Shown: positions 48,943-58,039, counted from the first letter of the stretch. The stretch is 64,000 bases of DNA from Paracoccaceae bacterium (GCA_028284705.1 JANQRE010000004.1:186001-250000); one strand, 5' to 3'. Translations and numbers: made by a program. The notes: generated by a model from the sequence alone, not told the origin.

Positions 48943-50160
48943 TCAGCTCTCCTGGATCGCCCGCGTGCGATACAGTACGTAGAGAATGCAACCGAACGCC
49001 GCGACCGAGCTCAAAAACATGATCCATTTCAACGGGAAAGCGCCATTTCCGCCTTCCAGCATCGCGCCGGCATAGGCCGCCAGAACCGCGCCGCCACCGA
49101 TCATGATCGCACCTCCGATCCCGCTTGCGGTGCCCGCCAGATGCGGCCTTACGGAGAGCAGCCCGGCATTGGCATTCGGTAAAACCAGGCCATTGCCGAG
49201 CCCCACAAAGGTCACGAAGCCAAAGAACAGCCAGGCGCCGCTGAAGCCCGCGTAACCAACGGCGAGGGAGGCGCCGAGGCCCAGCATTTGCAAAATGCAG
49301 CCCGCCATGATCATCCAATTGATCCCCTTGCGGACCGAGAAGCGTCCCGACAGGAAATTGCCAAACGCGTAGCCAATCGCGGGCATTCCGAGGAAGAAAC
49401 CGGTCATGGCGACGGGCTGATTATAGACCTCAGTCGCCACATAGGGTGCGCCGCCGAGAAACGCGAAGAACGTGCCGGAAGAGAAGGCCGCGGCCCAGGC
49501 ATACCCCCAGAAGCGCGGAGAGCGGAAAAGCTCTGGATATTCGATGACTTGCTCGCGGAAGCTCATGCCTGCCGTGCTGTTGGTTTCTCCCTGATCGCGC
49601 CAGGCGAGCCACATTAGCCCGAGCCCCACAAAAACCAGGAACAGAAATGTCGCGCGCCAGCCAAATAGCGTGTCGAGCGCGCCGCCGATGGAGGGCGCGA
49701 TCATCGGCACCAGCGACATCCCCATGGTCACATAACCGATCATCGAGGCCGCCTCATTCTGTGGGAACATGTCCCTTACGATCGCGCGGCTGAGCACCAT
49801 GCCAACTGCAACGACAGCCTGTAACATCCTGAAAAACAGAAACACTTCGATCGTCTGCGCGAAGTAGCAGCCAAGCGAGGCCAGAACGAAAACGCCCAAG
49901 GCCACGATCATGACCGGGCGTCGGCCAAGCTTATCGGAGATCGGTCCGATCAGCACTTGCAACACAGCGGTGCAAGCCAGATAGGCGGAGACCGATAGTT
50001 GCACCACGCCATATTCCGCGTTCAAATCTTCCGAGATCGACGGCAGCGATGGCAGAAACACCGACATATTCATCGCCGACACACCCGCCAGCAGCACGAG
50101 CGTGATGATATGCGGAGGTGTGGTTCGGTCGAGAAACCGCGCGGGGGGATGCGTGGACAT
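48943..50160 (-). CDS. MFS transporter, Bcr/CflA type
   Basis: The 405-residue protein has twelve membrane segments and the MFS motif [13 protein letters not shown] between helices 2 and 3. [12 protein letters not shown] in helix 4 is the antiporter-like motif of drug:H+ antiporters. It is divergent from pccB across 192 bases and upstream of pccR, so it may share PccR control. The natural substrate is unknown. Confidence 0.88.
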   Translation of the reverse strand: MSTHPPARFLDRTTPPHIITLVLLAGVSAMNMSVFLPSLPSISEDLNAEYGVVQLSVSAYLACTAVLQVLIGPISDKLGRRPVMIVALGVFVLASLGCYFAQTIEVFLFFRMLQAVVAVGMVLSRAIVRDMFPQNEAASMIGYVTMGMSLVPMIAPSIGGALDTLFGWRATFLFLVFVGLGLMWLAWRDQGETNSTAGMSFREQVIEYPELFRSPRFWGYAWAAAFSSGTFFAFLGGAPYVATEVYNQPVAMTGFFLGMPAIGYAFGNFLSGRFSVRKGINWMIMAGCILQMLGLGASLAVGYAGFSGAWLFFGFVTFVGLGNGLVLPNANAGLLSVRPHLAGTASGIGGAIMIGGGAVLAAYAGAMLEGGNGAFPLKWIMFLSSVAAFGCILYVLYRTRAIQES

Positions 50161-50238
50161 GATGCCTGTCTATCGGAGAGTAAATGCCGGGTCCATGGGC
50201 TGCGATGCAGGGTCATTATGCAGGGCAGGGTTCGCAGA

Positions 50239-50286
50239 TTTGCAATTATTCGGCGTCAGTATTCACTAGATTTGCAAATTTGCACC
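50239..50286. promoter_or_regulatory. TTTGCAA elements upstream of pccB
   Basis: TTTGCAAT lies at 50239-50246 and TTTGCAAA-TTTGCACC abut at 50271-50286, 67 bases before the pccB start. The published R. sphaeroides PccR motif has 4 bases between the halves; here the halves touch. The same arrangement occurs upstream of pccR. Confidence 0.65.
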
Positions 50287-50352
50287 TCTTTCCTTCCCGC
50301 AGACGTGAGGTCGAACTATACTCCCGGAAATCCAAAGGGGGGCAGCCGCGAT

Positions 50353-51885
50353 ATGAAAGACATTCTGAACGAACTCGAAGCGCGCCGCGATGTTGCGCGC
50401 AAAGGCGGCGGCCAGCGCCGGATTGATGCGCAGCACGGCAAAGGCAAACTGACCGCGCGCGAACGCATCGAACTTTTGCTCGACGAAGGCAGTTTCGAAG
50501 AGTTCGACATGTTCGTGGCCCACAGATGTACTGATTTCGGCATGGAGAAAGACCGCCCCGCTGGCGACGGCGTGGTGACGGGTTGGGGCACGATCAACGG
50601 GCGCATGGTCTATGTGTTCAGTCAGGACTTCACCGTCATGGGCGGCTCGGTGTCGGAGACCCATGGTCAGAAGATCTGCAAGATAATGGATATGGCGATG
50701 CAAAACGGCGCGCCGGTGATCGGCATCAACGATTCCGGTGGCGCGCGCATCCAGGAAGGGGTTGCCTCGCTCGCCGCCTACGGCGAAGTGTTTCAGCGCA
50801 ATATCGAAGCCTCCGGCGTGGTGCCGCAGATCAGCATGATCATGGGCCCCTGCGCGGGCGGCGCGGTTTACTCGCCTGCGATGACCGATTTCATATTCAT
50901 GGTGAAAGACACGTCCTACATGTTCGTCACCGGCCCGGATGTGGTGAAAACTGTGACCAATGAGGTTGTCACGGCCGAGGAACTGGGAGGGGCTGGCACG
51001 CATACCAAGAAATCCTCTGTCGCCGATGCCGCCTTTGAGAACGATGTCGAAGCGCTCGCCGAAGTGCGCCGCCTCATCGACTTCCTGCCGCTCAACAATC
51101 GTGAAAAAGCGCCGGTGCGGCCCTTCTTTGACGACCCGGCCCGGATCGAGATGAGCCTCGATACGCTGGTGCCGGACAACCCCAACACGCCCTATGACAT
51201 GAAAGAGCTGATCACGAAGATCGCCGATGAGGGCGATTTCTTTGAGATCCAGGAGGAGTTCGCCAAGAACATTCTCACCGGCTTCATCCGCCTCGAAGGA
51301 CAGACCGTGGGTGTGGTTGCGAACCAGCCGATGGTGCTGGCCGGGGTGTTGGATATCGACTCGTCCCGCAAAGCCGCGCGGTTTGTCCGCTTCTGCGACG
51401 CGTTTGAAATCCCGATCCTGACGCTCGTTGACGTGCCCGGGTTTTTGCCCGGCACTACTCAGGAATATCGCGGCGTGATCAAACATGGCGCGAAACTGCT
51501 CTTCGCCTATGGCGAGGCGACCGTGCCGAAAGTCACCGTCATCACGCGCAAAGCCTATGGAGGGGCCTATGTGGTGATGGCCTCCAAACACCTGCAGGGT
51601 GATTTCAATTATGCCTGGCCGACCTCCGAGGTGGCGGTGATGGGCGCGAAGGGCGCCGTGGAAATCCTCTACCGCTCGGAACTGGATGACCCGGGGAAAG
51701 TTGCGAGCCGCACCGAGGATTACGAGGACCGCTTCGCCAACCCGTTTGTGGCCGCCGAGAAGGGGTTCATCGATGAGGTGATCCTGCCCCATTCGACCCG
51801 CAAACGCGTCGCCCGCGCTTTCGCGTCTCTGCGCACCAAGAAAGCCACGCGGCCCTGGAAGAAACACGACAACATTCCGCTTTGA
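50353..51885 (+). CDS. pccB: Propionyl-CoA carboxylase carboxyltransferase subunit
   Basis: ATG 50353 gives 510 residues; the longer open frame from 49999 overlaps the divergent MFS gene. The N-terminus [19 protein letters not shown] and the carboxyltransferase motifs [13 protein letters not shown] and [16 protein letters not shown] are typical of PccB. With PccA it carboxylates propionyl-CoA to methylmalonyl-CoA. The GGGGGG run before the start serves as ribosome site. Confidence 0.96.
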   Translation: MKDILNELEARRDVARKGGGQRRIDAQHGKGKLTARERIELLLDEGSFEEFDMFVAHRCTDFGMEKDRPAGDGVVTGWGTINGRMVYVFSQDFTVMGGSVSETHGQKICKIMDMAMQNGAPVIGINDSGGARIQEGVASLAAYGEVFQRNIEASGVVPQISMIMGPCAGGAVYSPAMTDFIFMVKDTSYMFVTGPDVVKTVTNEVVTAEELGGAGTHTKKSSVADAAFENDVEALAEVRRLIDFLPLNNREKAPVRPFFDDPARIEMSLDTLVPDNPNTPYDMKELITKIADEGDFFEIQEEFAKNILTGFIRLEGQTVGVVANQPMVLAGVLDIDSSRKAARFVRFCDAFEIPILTLVDVPGFLPGTTQEYRGVIKHGAKLLFAYGEATVPKVTVITRKAYGGAYVVMASKHLQGDFNYAWPTSEVAVMGAKGAVEILYRSELDDPGKVASRTEDYEDRFANPFVAAEKGFIDEVILPHSTRKRVARAFASLRTKKATRPWKKHDNIPL

Positions 51886-51931
51886 GGAGGAGAGGGGGCT
51901 TTCGGCTTGGCTCGCGCCACGACCGACCCGG

Positions 51932-51951
51932 CTGGGGGACCAGTCCCCCAG
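51932..51951. repeat. GC-rich hairpin downstream of pccB
   Basis: CTGGGGGAC and GTCCCCCAG form a perfect 9 bp stem around CA, followed by GACCCCCTGAAGTATTT. This may be a terminator or a member of a dispersed repeat; it cannot be tested within the window. A short loop makes it likely to form in DNA rather than RNA only with strand opening. Confidence 0.5.
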
Positions 51952-51988
51952 ACCCCCTGAAGTATTTCTGAAACATGGGAAGACAATC

Positions 51989-52384
51989 ATGAGCCCGGTC
52001 TTTCACAACATAGATGCAGCGCCCGAACATGTGGCGCCGTTCTCCCATGCGGTGGAGAGCGATGGCTGGGTGATTGTGACCGGAAAGATGCCGACCAAGC
52101 CGGGTGGCTCGAAAGACGATCCGCTGGAGGCGGGGATTGAAGCCCAGACTGCGCGCGTGATGGAGAACCTGGCCATCGTGTTGCAGGGGGTTGGGCTGGG
52201 GCTTGAACATATCGTGCAATGCCGTTGTTTTCTCACCGAATTTGACCGTGACTACGCGGCGTTCAATGAAACCTATAAACGCTTCTTTCCCGCCGACCGC
52301 TTGCCCGCCCGCACGACCGTGGGTGTCACAGCGCTCGCCGTCGGCGCTTTGGTCGAAATCGATTGCATCGCGAGGCGGCCATGA
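51989..52384 (+). CDS. RidA-family protein
   Basis: The 131-residue protein matches the YjgF/YER057c/RidA family. VGLGLEHIVQCRCFLTEFD and ARTTVGVTALAVGALVEIDCIA carry the family signature near the C-terminus. The Arg that binds the substrate carboxylate in true RidA is present at about residue 107 (ARTTV). It overlaps a cupin gene by 4 bp. The two may handle a reactive intermediate, but this is inference. Confidence 0.85.
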   Translation: MSPVFHNIDAAPEHVAPFSHAVESDGWVIVTGKMPTKPGGSKDDPLEAGIEAQTARVMENLAIVLQGVGLGLEHIVQCRCFLTEFDRDYAAFNETYKRFFPADRLPARTTVGVTALAVGALVEIDCIARRP

Positions 52385-52776
52385 CGCTTTGGAAGAACCA
52401 GGCTTTCACCATTTCCCATGCCGATGACGGCAAATTCGAAGGGCAGGGCCTGCGCGCCTTCTTCGAATATCGCCAGTTGGGCATTGCCGAAGCGACCCAA
52501 GGCCAATTCGGGGCCCATGTGATCCGGGCTGTTCCGGGTATGGAGAGCCCGGGTGCCTGGCATAGCCATGACCTGGATTTCCAGATGGTATATGTGACCC
52601 GCGGCTGGGTCGTCTTCGAGTATGAGGAGGCGGGTGAACATCTGCTGCGCGAAGGTTCCTGCGTGTTGCAACCGCCAGGGATTAAACACCGCGAAGTCCA
52701 GCATTCCGACGATATGGAACTCATCGAAATCACCTCACCCGCCGCGTTCGACACCGAGGAGGAGCAGGCTCCGTGA
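52381..52776 (+). CDS. Cupin-domain protein
   Basis: ATG 52381 overlaps the RidA stop. The 131-residue single-domain cupin has the metal-binding HSHDLDFQMVYV segment (two His, one Gln in the usual Glu position) and a C-terminal PPGIKHREVQHS with the further His. The enzyme or sensor role is unknown. Translationally coupled on both sides. Confidence 0.83.
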   Translation: MTLWKNQAFTISHADDGKFEGQGLRAFFEYRQLGIAEATQGQFGAHVIRAVPGMESPGAWHSHDLDFQMVYVTRGWVVFEYEEAGEHLLREGSCVLQPPGIKHREVQHSDDMELIEITSPAAFDTEEEQAP

Positions 52777-53189
52777 TTCGTGCGCTTGGCATCACTTTCC
52801 TGGTTCTGCTGACCCAATGCGATGACTCCGGAAACGCGGCGGGGGGCGAGGGGGAATTGCCTTCTGGGTTGACCCATGAGCTTCAAGATGTGGTGTTCGA
52901 ACCGCAAGGCGCCCATATGGGCGCGGTGCGGGTCGTGCGTGTGCGTTTCGTGCAGCCGGCTCTGGTCGGTGAAGACGCGATTTCCTTCGAAAAACTGGAG
53001 CCCGATTTTCAGCATCTCTGCGACACTGAGGGCCTTGCACAGAAGGAAAAATCGGCTCCGAACGCACAAGAAATTATTATCTCAATCGCCTCCGCCCCGG
53101 TGGCCTTTGGAGAGACCGCGCCGGATGTCGTGCAATATATCGATGCCTTTACTGTGGAAAACGGTGCCTGCATCTGGGCGGGGTTGTGA
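52773..53189 (+). CDS. Secreted hypothetical protein
   Basis: A GTG at 52773 overlaps the cupin stop. The 138-residue protein has a hydrophobic N-terminus (ALGITFLVLLTQC) ending in Cys, but Gln before the Cys makes a lipobox doubtful. The rest is beta-rich with two further cysteines near residues 83 and 134. It resembles a Rhodobacterales-restricted family that I cannot name with confidence. Confidence 0.68.
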   Translation: MIRALGITFLVLLTQCDDSGNAAGGEGELPSGLTHELQDVVFEPQGAHMGAVRVVRVRFVQPALVGEDAISFEKLEPDFQHLCDTEGLAQKEKSAPNAQEIIISIASAPVAFGETAPDVVQYIDAFTVENGACIWAGL

Positions 53190-53391
53190 GCATGGCGGAC
53201 ATTCGCTCAAATTTTCAGGCACCTGATGCAAACCCGTCACAGGGTCGCAAACCCGCTGCAAACCAGTGTTTTTTTGTCCGAGAAAAAGGTAACTTGCATC
53301 GAGGTTGCTTTTCTGTGACCCATAATTCGTGCGGGGGACGAACCGGAGATTCTTCGGGGAGAAGGCCGCCAGATCAAACTAGGAGACTCAG

Positions 53392-53523
53392 ATGTCCAAG
53401 AGCATCAAAGCACTCGTTGCACTTAGCTTCGTCGCAATCGTCGCAGCTTGCGGCGGCCAGCAAGAAGAAGAAGTTGTCATCGTTGAGCCAGTTGTGGCTG
53501 ACCCGGTGTCCAGCAAGTTCTAA
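53392..53523 (+). CDS. Very small lipoprotein (43 residues)
   Basis: ATG 53392 behind AGGAG encodes MSKSIKALVALSFVAIVAAC followed by GGQQEEEVVIVEPVV and a short tail ending SSKF. The lipobox VAAC places the Cys at residue 20. Such tiny acidic lipoproteins are common in this group but easily missed. Its role is unknown. A hairpin follows the stop. Confidence 0.75.
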   Translation: MSKSIKALVALSFVAIVAACGGQQEEEVVIVEPVVADPVSSKF

Positions 53524-53530
53524 GCTACTC

Positions 53531-53558
53531 GCGGGGTTGGCCGCTGAGGCCACCCCGC
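53531..53558 (+). terminator. Hairpin after the 43-residue lipoprotein
   Basis: GCGGGGTTGGCC and GGCCACCCCGC pair with a single bulged T and a 5-base loop (GCTGA). There is no T-run after it, so termination would be weak or Rho-assisted, or the hairpin protects the short mRNA. Confidence 0.5.
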
Positions 53559-53568
53559 AATCCACTGC

Positions 53569-53593
53569 TGCACCCTTTGCCTTTGGGGGTGCA
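53569..53593 (+). promoter_or_regulatory. Hairpin covering the ribosome site of the 53596 gene
   Basis: TGCACCC (53569-53575) and GGGTGCA (53587-53593) pair. The 3' arm includes the only plausible ribosome site, GGGGGTG, 3 bases before the ATG at 53596. Translation could thus be controlled by melting, if the gene is real. Confidence 0.4.
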
Positions 53594-53595
53594 AC

Positions 53596-53958
53596 ATGTT
53601 GAAACACAAAGGTTTTCCCTCCCGACTACCGGGAACAGATTTCCACTTCACAATACGCCGCGACAACAAGAAGGGCCCGACCCGTCTTATTGCGCGTGAA
53701 CGCTATGCCGACCGCAGGCCCGCCGACCGGCGCGCCGATGAAGGCTTCATGTGGGCGCTGTGGGAGCATTTTGGCGAGGAGCCGTTCCCGCGCGGAAATC
53801 TCGATGCCGGACGTCTCAGCTGGCTTTTTGGCCGCGAGGTGGTGCCTGCGGAGGAGCCGTTTGATCCTGAAAGCTACGATTCTCTCTTGAGAATCGATGT
53901 CTCCCGCGCAAGTGCCTCATTTCCGGGCGCTTTTGACGGCTCAGCGGAGGAGGTTTAG
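53596..53958 (+). CDS. Hypothetical protein between the pcc genes
   Basis: A 120-residue basic/acidic mixed protein without a signal peptide or membrane segment. Its N-terminal half is arginine-rich (RERYADRRPADRRADEG), and the middle has WALWEHFGEEPFPRGNLD. No family is recognised. Codon use is similar to neighbours, and the frame is clean. Confidence is limited because no homologue is recalled. Confidence 0.55.
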   Translation: MLKHKGFPSRLPGTDFHFTIRRDNKKGPTRLIARERYADRRPADRRADEGFMWALWEHFGEEPFPRGNLDAGRLSWLFGREVVPAEEPFDPESYDSLLRIDVSRASASFPGAFDGSAEEV

Positions 53959-54059
53959 GCATGTTTCCGCGTTTACCCTCCGAATATGAGCAGAATTCGG
54001 CCCAAAAATACCCCATCGCCGGGTGCGGCTTTGTTTTTGGGACCCGCAGGTCCAGTGTG

Positions 54060-54164
54060 ATCGGGCAAGCATATCCCTCCAGCACAGGTACGTGCTTGCG
54101 TGTACAAAACCGTTACCCTTCCCCTCTGAGGAGGTCTGCCCACCCTGGCAGACCTCCTTTTTTT
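54060..54164 (+). ncRNA. Candidate small RNA ending in a terminator
   Basis: GCAAGCA (54065-54071) and TGCTTGC (54093-54099) form a first stem, and a near-perfect terminator follows about 30 bases later. No coding frame ends close to this terminator (the nearest stop is 170 bases upstream). An independent small RNA or the 3' end of the 53596 transcript are the two explanations. The 5' end is a guess. Confidence 0.4.
54129..54164 (+). terminator. Strong Rho-independent terminator
   Basis: AGGAGGTCTGCC (54129-54140) and GGCAGACCTCCT (54147-54158) form a perfect 12 bp stem with a 6-base loop, followed by an uninterrupted run of Ts to 54164. On the plus strand this is a textbook intrinsic terminator. 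Confidence 0.93.
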
Positions 54165-54343
54165 CGCGCAGGGCGTCTCTTGAACTATGGGCGACAACCC
54201 GCCGTAAATTCTCATCTTTTTGTGACCGCGATTGATCTGGGGCGCGCGAGAGCGCATATATCAGGCCAAGGTGCCCGGAGAGGCATCGAAACTATTGGGT
54301 CGGGTCACAGGTTTTGTGACCGAGTTAATCGAGGAGCAAAACG

Positions 54344-54544
54344 ATGCGGAAATCCGTACTTATCGCGAGCCTTTTTGCCGCAACCACAGCACTTGCGGCC
54401 TGTGACTCAGACACCGAGCGCGCGCTTGTTGGTGCCGGCGCCGGGGCTGCCGTCTCTGTCGCAACCGGAGGCGATCCGCTTGTCGGCGGTGTCCTGGGCG
54501 GCGCAGCCGGTGCCTTCTGCGACGACGTCGGCATCTGTAAGTAA
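54344..54544 (+). CDS. Small glycine-zipper lipoprotein
   Basis: The 66-residue protein begins behind GAGGAG. It has a lipoprotein signal (TTALAAC, cysteine at residue 20) and a glycine-zipper segment (GAGAGAAVSVATGG and GGVLGGAAGAF). Two further cysteines lie near the end. Such proteins associate with the outer membrane. It is followed by a terminator-like hairpin before pccA. Confidence 0.8.
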   Translation: MRKSVLIASLFAATTALAACDSDTERALVGAGAGAAVSVATGGDPLVGGVLGGAAGAFCDDVGICK

Positions 54545-54580
54545 CATCATCACGACCTCTCGGGGTCGATCAGAAATCAC

Positions 54581-54621
54581 GAACCGCGCGTCGGGGCACT
54601 GCCTCGGCGGGCGGTTCTTTT
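54581..54621 (+). terminator. Terminator-like hairpin before pccA
   Basis: GAACCGC (54581-54587) and GCGGTTC (54611-54617) form a stem with a GC-rich inner part, followed by TTTT. It should separate the lipoprotein transcript from pccA, implying a pccA promoter in the remaining 40 bases or read-through. Confidence 0.7.
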
Positions 54622-54661
54622 CGTTTGCGCACCCGAAACCGGGGCCTGAAGGGGGACATCC

Positions 54662-56662
54662 ATGTTCAAGAAAATCCTGATTGCCAATCGTGGCGAGATT
54701 GCCTGCCGCGTGATCAAGACTGCCCAAAAAATGGGCATCAAGACGGTCGCGATCTATTCCGATGCAGACGCGCAGGCCCTGCATGTGGAGATGGCGGATG
54801 AAGCCGTTCATATCGGCCCGCCGCCCGCCAATCAGTCCTACATCGTCATCGACAAGGTGATGGAGGCGATCAAACAGAACGGCGCTGAGGCCGTACATCC
54901 TGGCTACGGTTTCTTGAGCGAAAACAGCAAATTCGCGGAAGCTCTTGAGAAAGCCAAAGTTGCTTTCATCGGCCCGCCCAAAGGCGCGATCGAAGCGATG
55001 GGCGACAAGATCACCTCCAAGAAGATCGCCCAGGAGGCCAAGGTCTCCACCGTGCCGGGCTATATGGGGCTGATCGAGGATGCTAATGAGGCGGTGAAGA
55101 TTTCCAAAGAGATCGGCTATCCGGTGATGATCAAAGCCTCCGCCGGGGGTGGCGGTAAAGGCATGCGCATTGCCTGGGACGATCAGGAGGCGCGCGAAGG
55201 CTTTCAGTCGTCGAAGAACGAAGCTGCGTCTTCATTCGGCGATGACCGGATTTTCATCGAGAAATTTGTCACCCAACCGCGCCATATCGAAATCCAGGTG
55301 CTCTGCGACGCCCATGGCAACGGCATCTATCTAGGCGAACGGGAATGTTCGATCCAGCGCCGCAACCAGAAGGTGATCGAAGAGGCGCCGTCGCCCTTCC
55401 TTGACCCCAAAACCCGTAAAGCGATGGGCGAGCAGGCGGTCGCGCTGGCGCAGGCCGTGGGCTACACCTCCGCCGGCACCGTCGAATTTATCGTCGATGG
55501 CGACAAGAATTTCTATTTCCTCGAAATGAACACCCGCTTGCAGGTGGAACACCCGGTCACCGAGCTGATCACCGGCGTCGATCTGGTCGAGCAAATGATC
55601 CGCGTCGCCAATGGCGAGAAGCTGACGATTAAGCAGAAAGACATCAAACTGAACGGCTGGGCGATGGAAAGCCGCCTCTACGCCGAAGACCCTTACCGGA
55701 ACTTCCTGCCGTCGATTGGGCGCCTGACCCGTTACCGCCCACCGGAAGAGATCGCCAAGAAAAAGGTCGTCGTGCGCAACGACACCGGCGTCTATGAGGG
55801 CGGTGAGATCAGCATGTACTACGACCCGATGATCGCCAAGCTCTGCACCTGGGGGCCGACACGGGGCGAGGCGATCGAGAATATGCGCGTCGCACTCGAC
55901 AGTTTCGAGGTTGAGGGGATCGGCCACAACCTGCCATTCTGCTCAGCCGTGATGGATCACCCGAAATTCGTCTCCGGCGATATCACGACTGCCTTCATCG
56001 CGGAGGAATATCCCGATGGGTTCGAAGGCGTGACACTGGAACGTGGGGCGCTGGAGCGTGTCGCTTCCGCTGCCGCCGCCATGCACCGCGTTGCCGAAAT
56101 CCGCCGCGCGCGTATCTCCGGCACGATGGACAATCATCGCCGCAAGGTGGGCTCGAAATGGGTCGTCACCATGCAAGGTGAGACCTTCGAGTTGAAGATC
56201 AAGGCCGACAAGGAAGGCTCCACCGTCAAGCATAAGGGCGGTCCGGAGCATCGTGTGACCTCAAGCTGGACGCCGGGTGACAGTTTGGCCGAGTTGATGA
56301 TCGACGGCGCACCGCTGGTCCTGAAAGTCGACAAGATCACCCAAGGCTTCCGCCTGCGCACCCGCGGCGCTGATCTGAAGGTCAATATCCGCACGCCGCG
56401 GCAGGCGGACCTAGCCGCCCTGATGCCCGAGAAACTGCCGCCCGACACCTCCAAGATGCTGCTCTGCCCGATGCCGGGCCTCATTGTGAAGGTCGATGTC
56501 GAGGTGGGGCAGGAGGTGCAGGAAGGCCAGGCGCTCTGCACGGTCGAGGCGATGAAGATGGAGAACATTCTGCGCGCCGAGCGCAAAGGCAAGGTCTCCA
56601 AGATCAACGCGGGCGAGGGCGACAACCTCGCCGTGGATGATGTGATCATGGAGTTCGAATAG
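54662..56662 (+). CDS. pccA: Propionyl-CoA carboxylase biotin-containing subunit
   Basis: The 666-residue protein has the biotin carboxylase N-terminus (FKKILIANRGEIACRVIKTA), the ATP-grasp glycine loop KASAGGGGKGMR, a C-terminal biotin carboxyl carrier domain and the biotinylated Lys632 in EAMKMEN. It uses ATP and bicarbonate to carboxylate biotin, which PccB transfers to propionyl-CoA. Four genes and two terminators separate it from pccB, so the subunits are not strictly in one operon. Confidence 0.97.
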   Translation: MFKKILIANRGEIACRVIKTAQKMGIKTVAIYSDADAQALHVEMADEAVHIGPPPANQSYIVIDKVMEAIKQNGAEAVHPGYGFLSENSKFAEALEKAKVAFIGPPKGAIEAMGDKITSKKIAQEAKVSTVPGYMGLIEDANEAVKISKEIGYPVMIKASAGGGGKGMRIAWDDQEAREGFQSSKNEAASSFGDDRIFIEKFVTQPRHIEIQVLCDAHGNGIYLGERECSIQRRNQKVIEEAPSPFLDPKTRKAMGEQAVALAQAVGYTSAGTVEFIVDGDKNFYFLEMNTRLQVEHPVTELITGVDLVEQMIRVANGEKLTIKQKDIKLNGWAMESRLYAEDPYRNFLPSIGRLTRYRPPEEIAKKKVVVRNDTGVYEGGEISMYYDPMIAKLCTWGPTRGEAIENMRVALDSFEVEGIGHNLPFCSAVMDHPKFVSGDITTAFIAEEYPDGFEGVTLERGALERVASAAAAMHRVAEIRRARISGTMDNHRRKVGSKWVVTMQGETFELKIKADKEGSTVKHKGGPEHRVTSSWTPGDSLAELMIDGAPLVLKVDKITQGFRLRTRGADLKVNIRTPRQADLAALMPEKLPPDTSKMLLCPMPGLIVKVDVEVGQEVQEGQALCTVEAMKMENILRAERKGKVSKINAGEGDNLAVDDVIMEFE

Positions 56663-56667
56663 GCGCG

Positions 56668-57036
56668 ATGCCCGGCTGGCTGATCTTCACCATAAGCTAT
56701 GCCGCAGGGGTCCTCGGCCTCTGGGGCGGCTTGGCGCTGTCAGCCTCCAACGCCTTTGGCGGCGCACCGGGCGGGCTTACGGTCTGGTCGCTTTATGTGC
56801 TGCCCTTGTTTGTCGCGCTCTGTGTCTTTGCCCTCGTCTATATGCTCTTGACGCGGAAGGCTCTTAAACTGGGCTTCTGGGCCCTCGCAATCAGCCTCAC
56901 GGGCCTTGTCGCGGTCCTGTCGCTGTCGATGATGATGCAGGGCGTCGTGACCCCGCTGGAAGGTTTGATCATCGCGATCGCGGTGCATTTCTGGGCCTCC
57001 TTCTTTCTGATGCGGAAGGTGTTCGATGGGACGTAG
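56668..57036 (+). CDS. Membrane protein of unknown function
   Basis: The 122-residue protein has four hydrophobic helices (about 3-25, 40-60, 68-90 and 93-113) with few charged residues. It lies 5 bases after pccA and overlaps the next gene by 11 bp. No family is recognised. Confidence 0.7.
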   Translation: MPGWLIFTISYAAGVLGLWGGLALSASNAFGGAPGGLTVWSLYVLPLFVALCVFALVYMLLTRKALKLGFWALAISLTGLVAVLSLSMMMQGVVTPLEGLIIAIAVHFWASFFLMRKVFDGT

Positions 57037-58039
57037 GGACGCCCGCATCGGTGCCGCATATCTCGGGGTTGTATCGCTTGGCACCCTGCTTCTGGGGCTT
57101 ACAGGTTTTGTGCCGCTCTGGCTCGCGCTCGCGGTTTTTGCGATTTTCGGCGTGTTGTCCCTGCGTCTGTGGCTCGGGCCACAATCCGCGGAAGAGCAAG
57201 CGCGCGCGCATTATACCGCTCTGATCTGGATCGGGGCCTTCCTTGTGGTGTTCCTGGCGCTGCAGTCGATTTTCCTCGGCACCTTCGTATTCGATCCTCT
57301 GAAAGCGGTTTCGATTGTCCTGCTTTTGCTCGTGGCAATCCTCGCTCTGTATTTCTGGAACGGCGAGGATCGCCTGCTGGGGAGCCTCTGGCGGGGGGTG
57401 AAAGTGATCGCGCCAGTGCTTCTGGTCGCGCTTGTTCCGATCCTCGCGGTGTTTGCATTCAACGGATCCGATATTCGCCTGTGGCAGGGGCTGCTGGCCG
57501 GGTTTGTGATCGTGCTCGGCTGGGTCTCGACCTTCCTCTTTCAGGAGGAGCGTCTGGCGCAGGATCGCAGGGAACAAGAGATCGATCTACTGCTCGCTTT
57601 GCGGGCGGAAATCCTCAACTTCGTCTGGAAATTCAATCAGGTCGATTTCGACCAAGTGTTGGACGAACTTGAAGCCTGCAAAACCGATAGCCGCAAACGC
57701 CTGCCGGTGAACTTCATTTTCGGTCAGGCAGACCCCGTGGTCTATCGCTCGGTGCTGAGCAATCTCCCCCTCATCGACGATGTCTCCCTCAGTCTTGCGG
57801 TGCAGTTCTATGCGCATCTCGACGACATTTCCGCGGTAACGGAAGATATCGGCGGACAGAAGTTCAAGGAGATCGGAACGCGCGCGACCCGGATCGACTG
57901 GTTGATCAAATATGTCGAGATGCAGCGCCTGGCCATTCGGCTTGGCCTTGTTGCCGTGCGCCGGATCGAACAGGTTGTACCGGACGCACGATGGCAGCGC
58001 GTGCGGGACTATGACAAAGATGGGGAGGGAGACGAATGA
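57026..58039 (+). CDS. Membrane protein with soluble C-terminal domain
   Basis: The 337-residue protein has five to six hydrophobic helices in residues 10-175, then a soluble helical C-terminal part of about 160 residues (from LAQDRREQEIDLLLALRAEI) with no recognised motif. It overlaps the upstream membrane protein, so the two are coupled. The function is unknown. Confidence 0.7.
   Translation: MGRRDARIGAAYLGVVSLGTLLLGLTGFVPLWLALAVFAIFGVLSLRLWLGPQSAEEQARAHYTALIWIGAFLVVFLALQSIFLGTFVFDPLKAVSIVLLLLVAILALYFWNGEDRLLGSLWRGVKVIAPVLLVALVPILAVFAFNGSDIRLWQGLLAGFVIVLGWVSTFLFQEERLAQDRREQEIDLLLALRAEILNFVWKFNQVDFDQVLDELEACKTDSRKRLPVNFIFGQADPVVYRSVLSNLPLIDDVSLSLAVQFYAHLDDISAVTEDIGGQKFKEIGTRATRIDWLIKYVEMQRLAIRLGLVAVRRIEQVVPDARWQRVRDYDKDGEGDE

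Larger units (their letters stand above)
53959..54343. other. Non-coding stretch between the pcc genes
   Basis: These 385 bases hold no convincing gene. They contain a 7 bp hairpin at 54065-54099, the strong terminator at 54129-54164, and a hairpin (GGTCACA/TGTGACC, 54303-54321) just upstream of the next lipoprotein gene. A good ribosome site (GGAGGAGG) precedes an ATG at 53961, but that frame runs through the terminator. Confidence 0.6.

Noticed and set aside
50266-51990. A 574-codon frame on the minus strand opposite pccB
   Set aside because: It is a shadow of pccB; the protein is rich in His and Arg and shows no family motif.
53961-54680. An ATG behind GGAGGAGG opening a 239-codon frame
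   Set aside because: The frame runs straight through the strong terminator at 54129-54164, overlaps the glycine-zipper lipoprotein and enters pccA. The ribosome-site-like bases are explained as the Glu-Glu-Val codons ending the previous gene.
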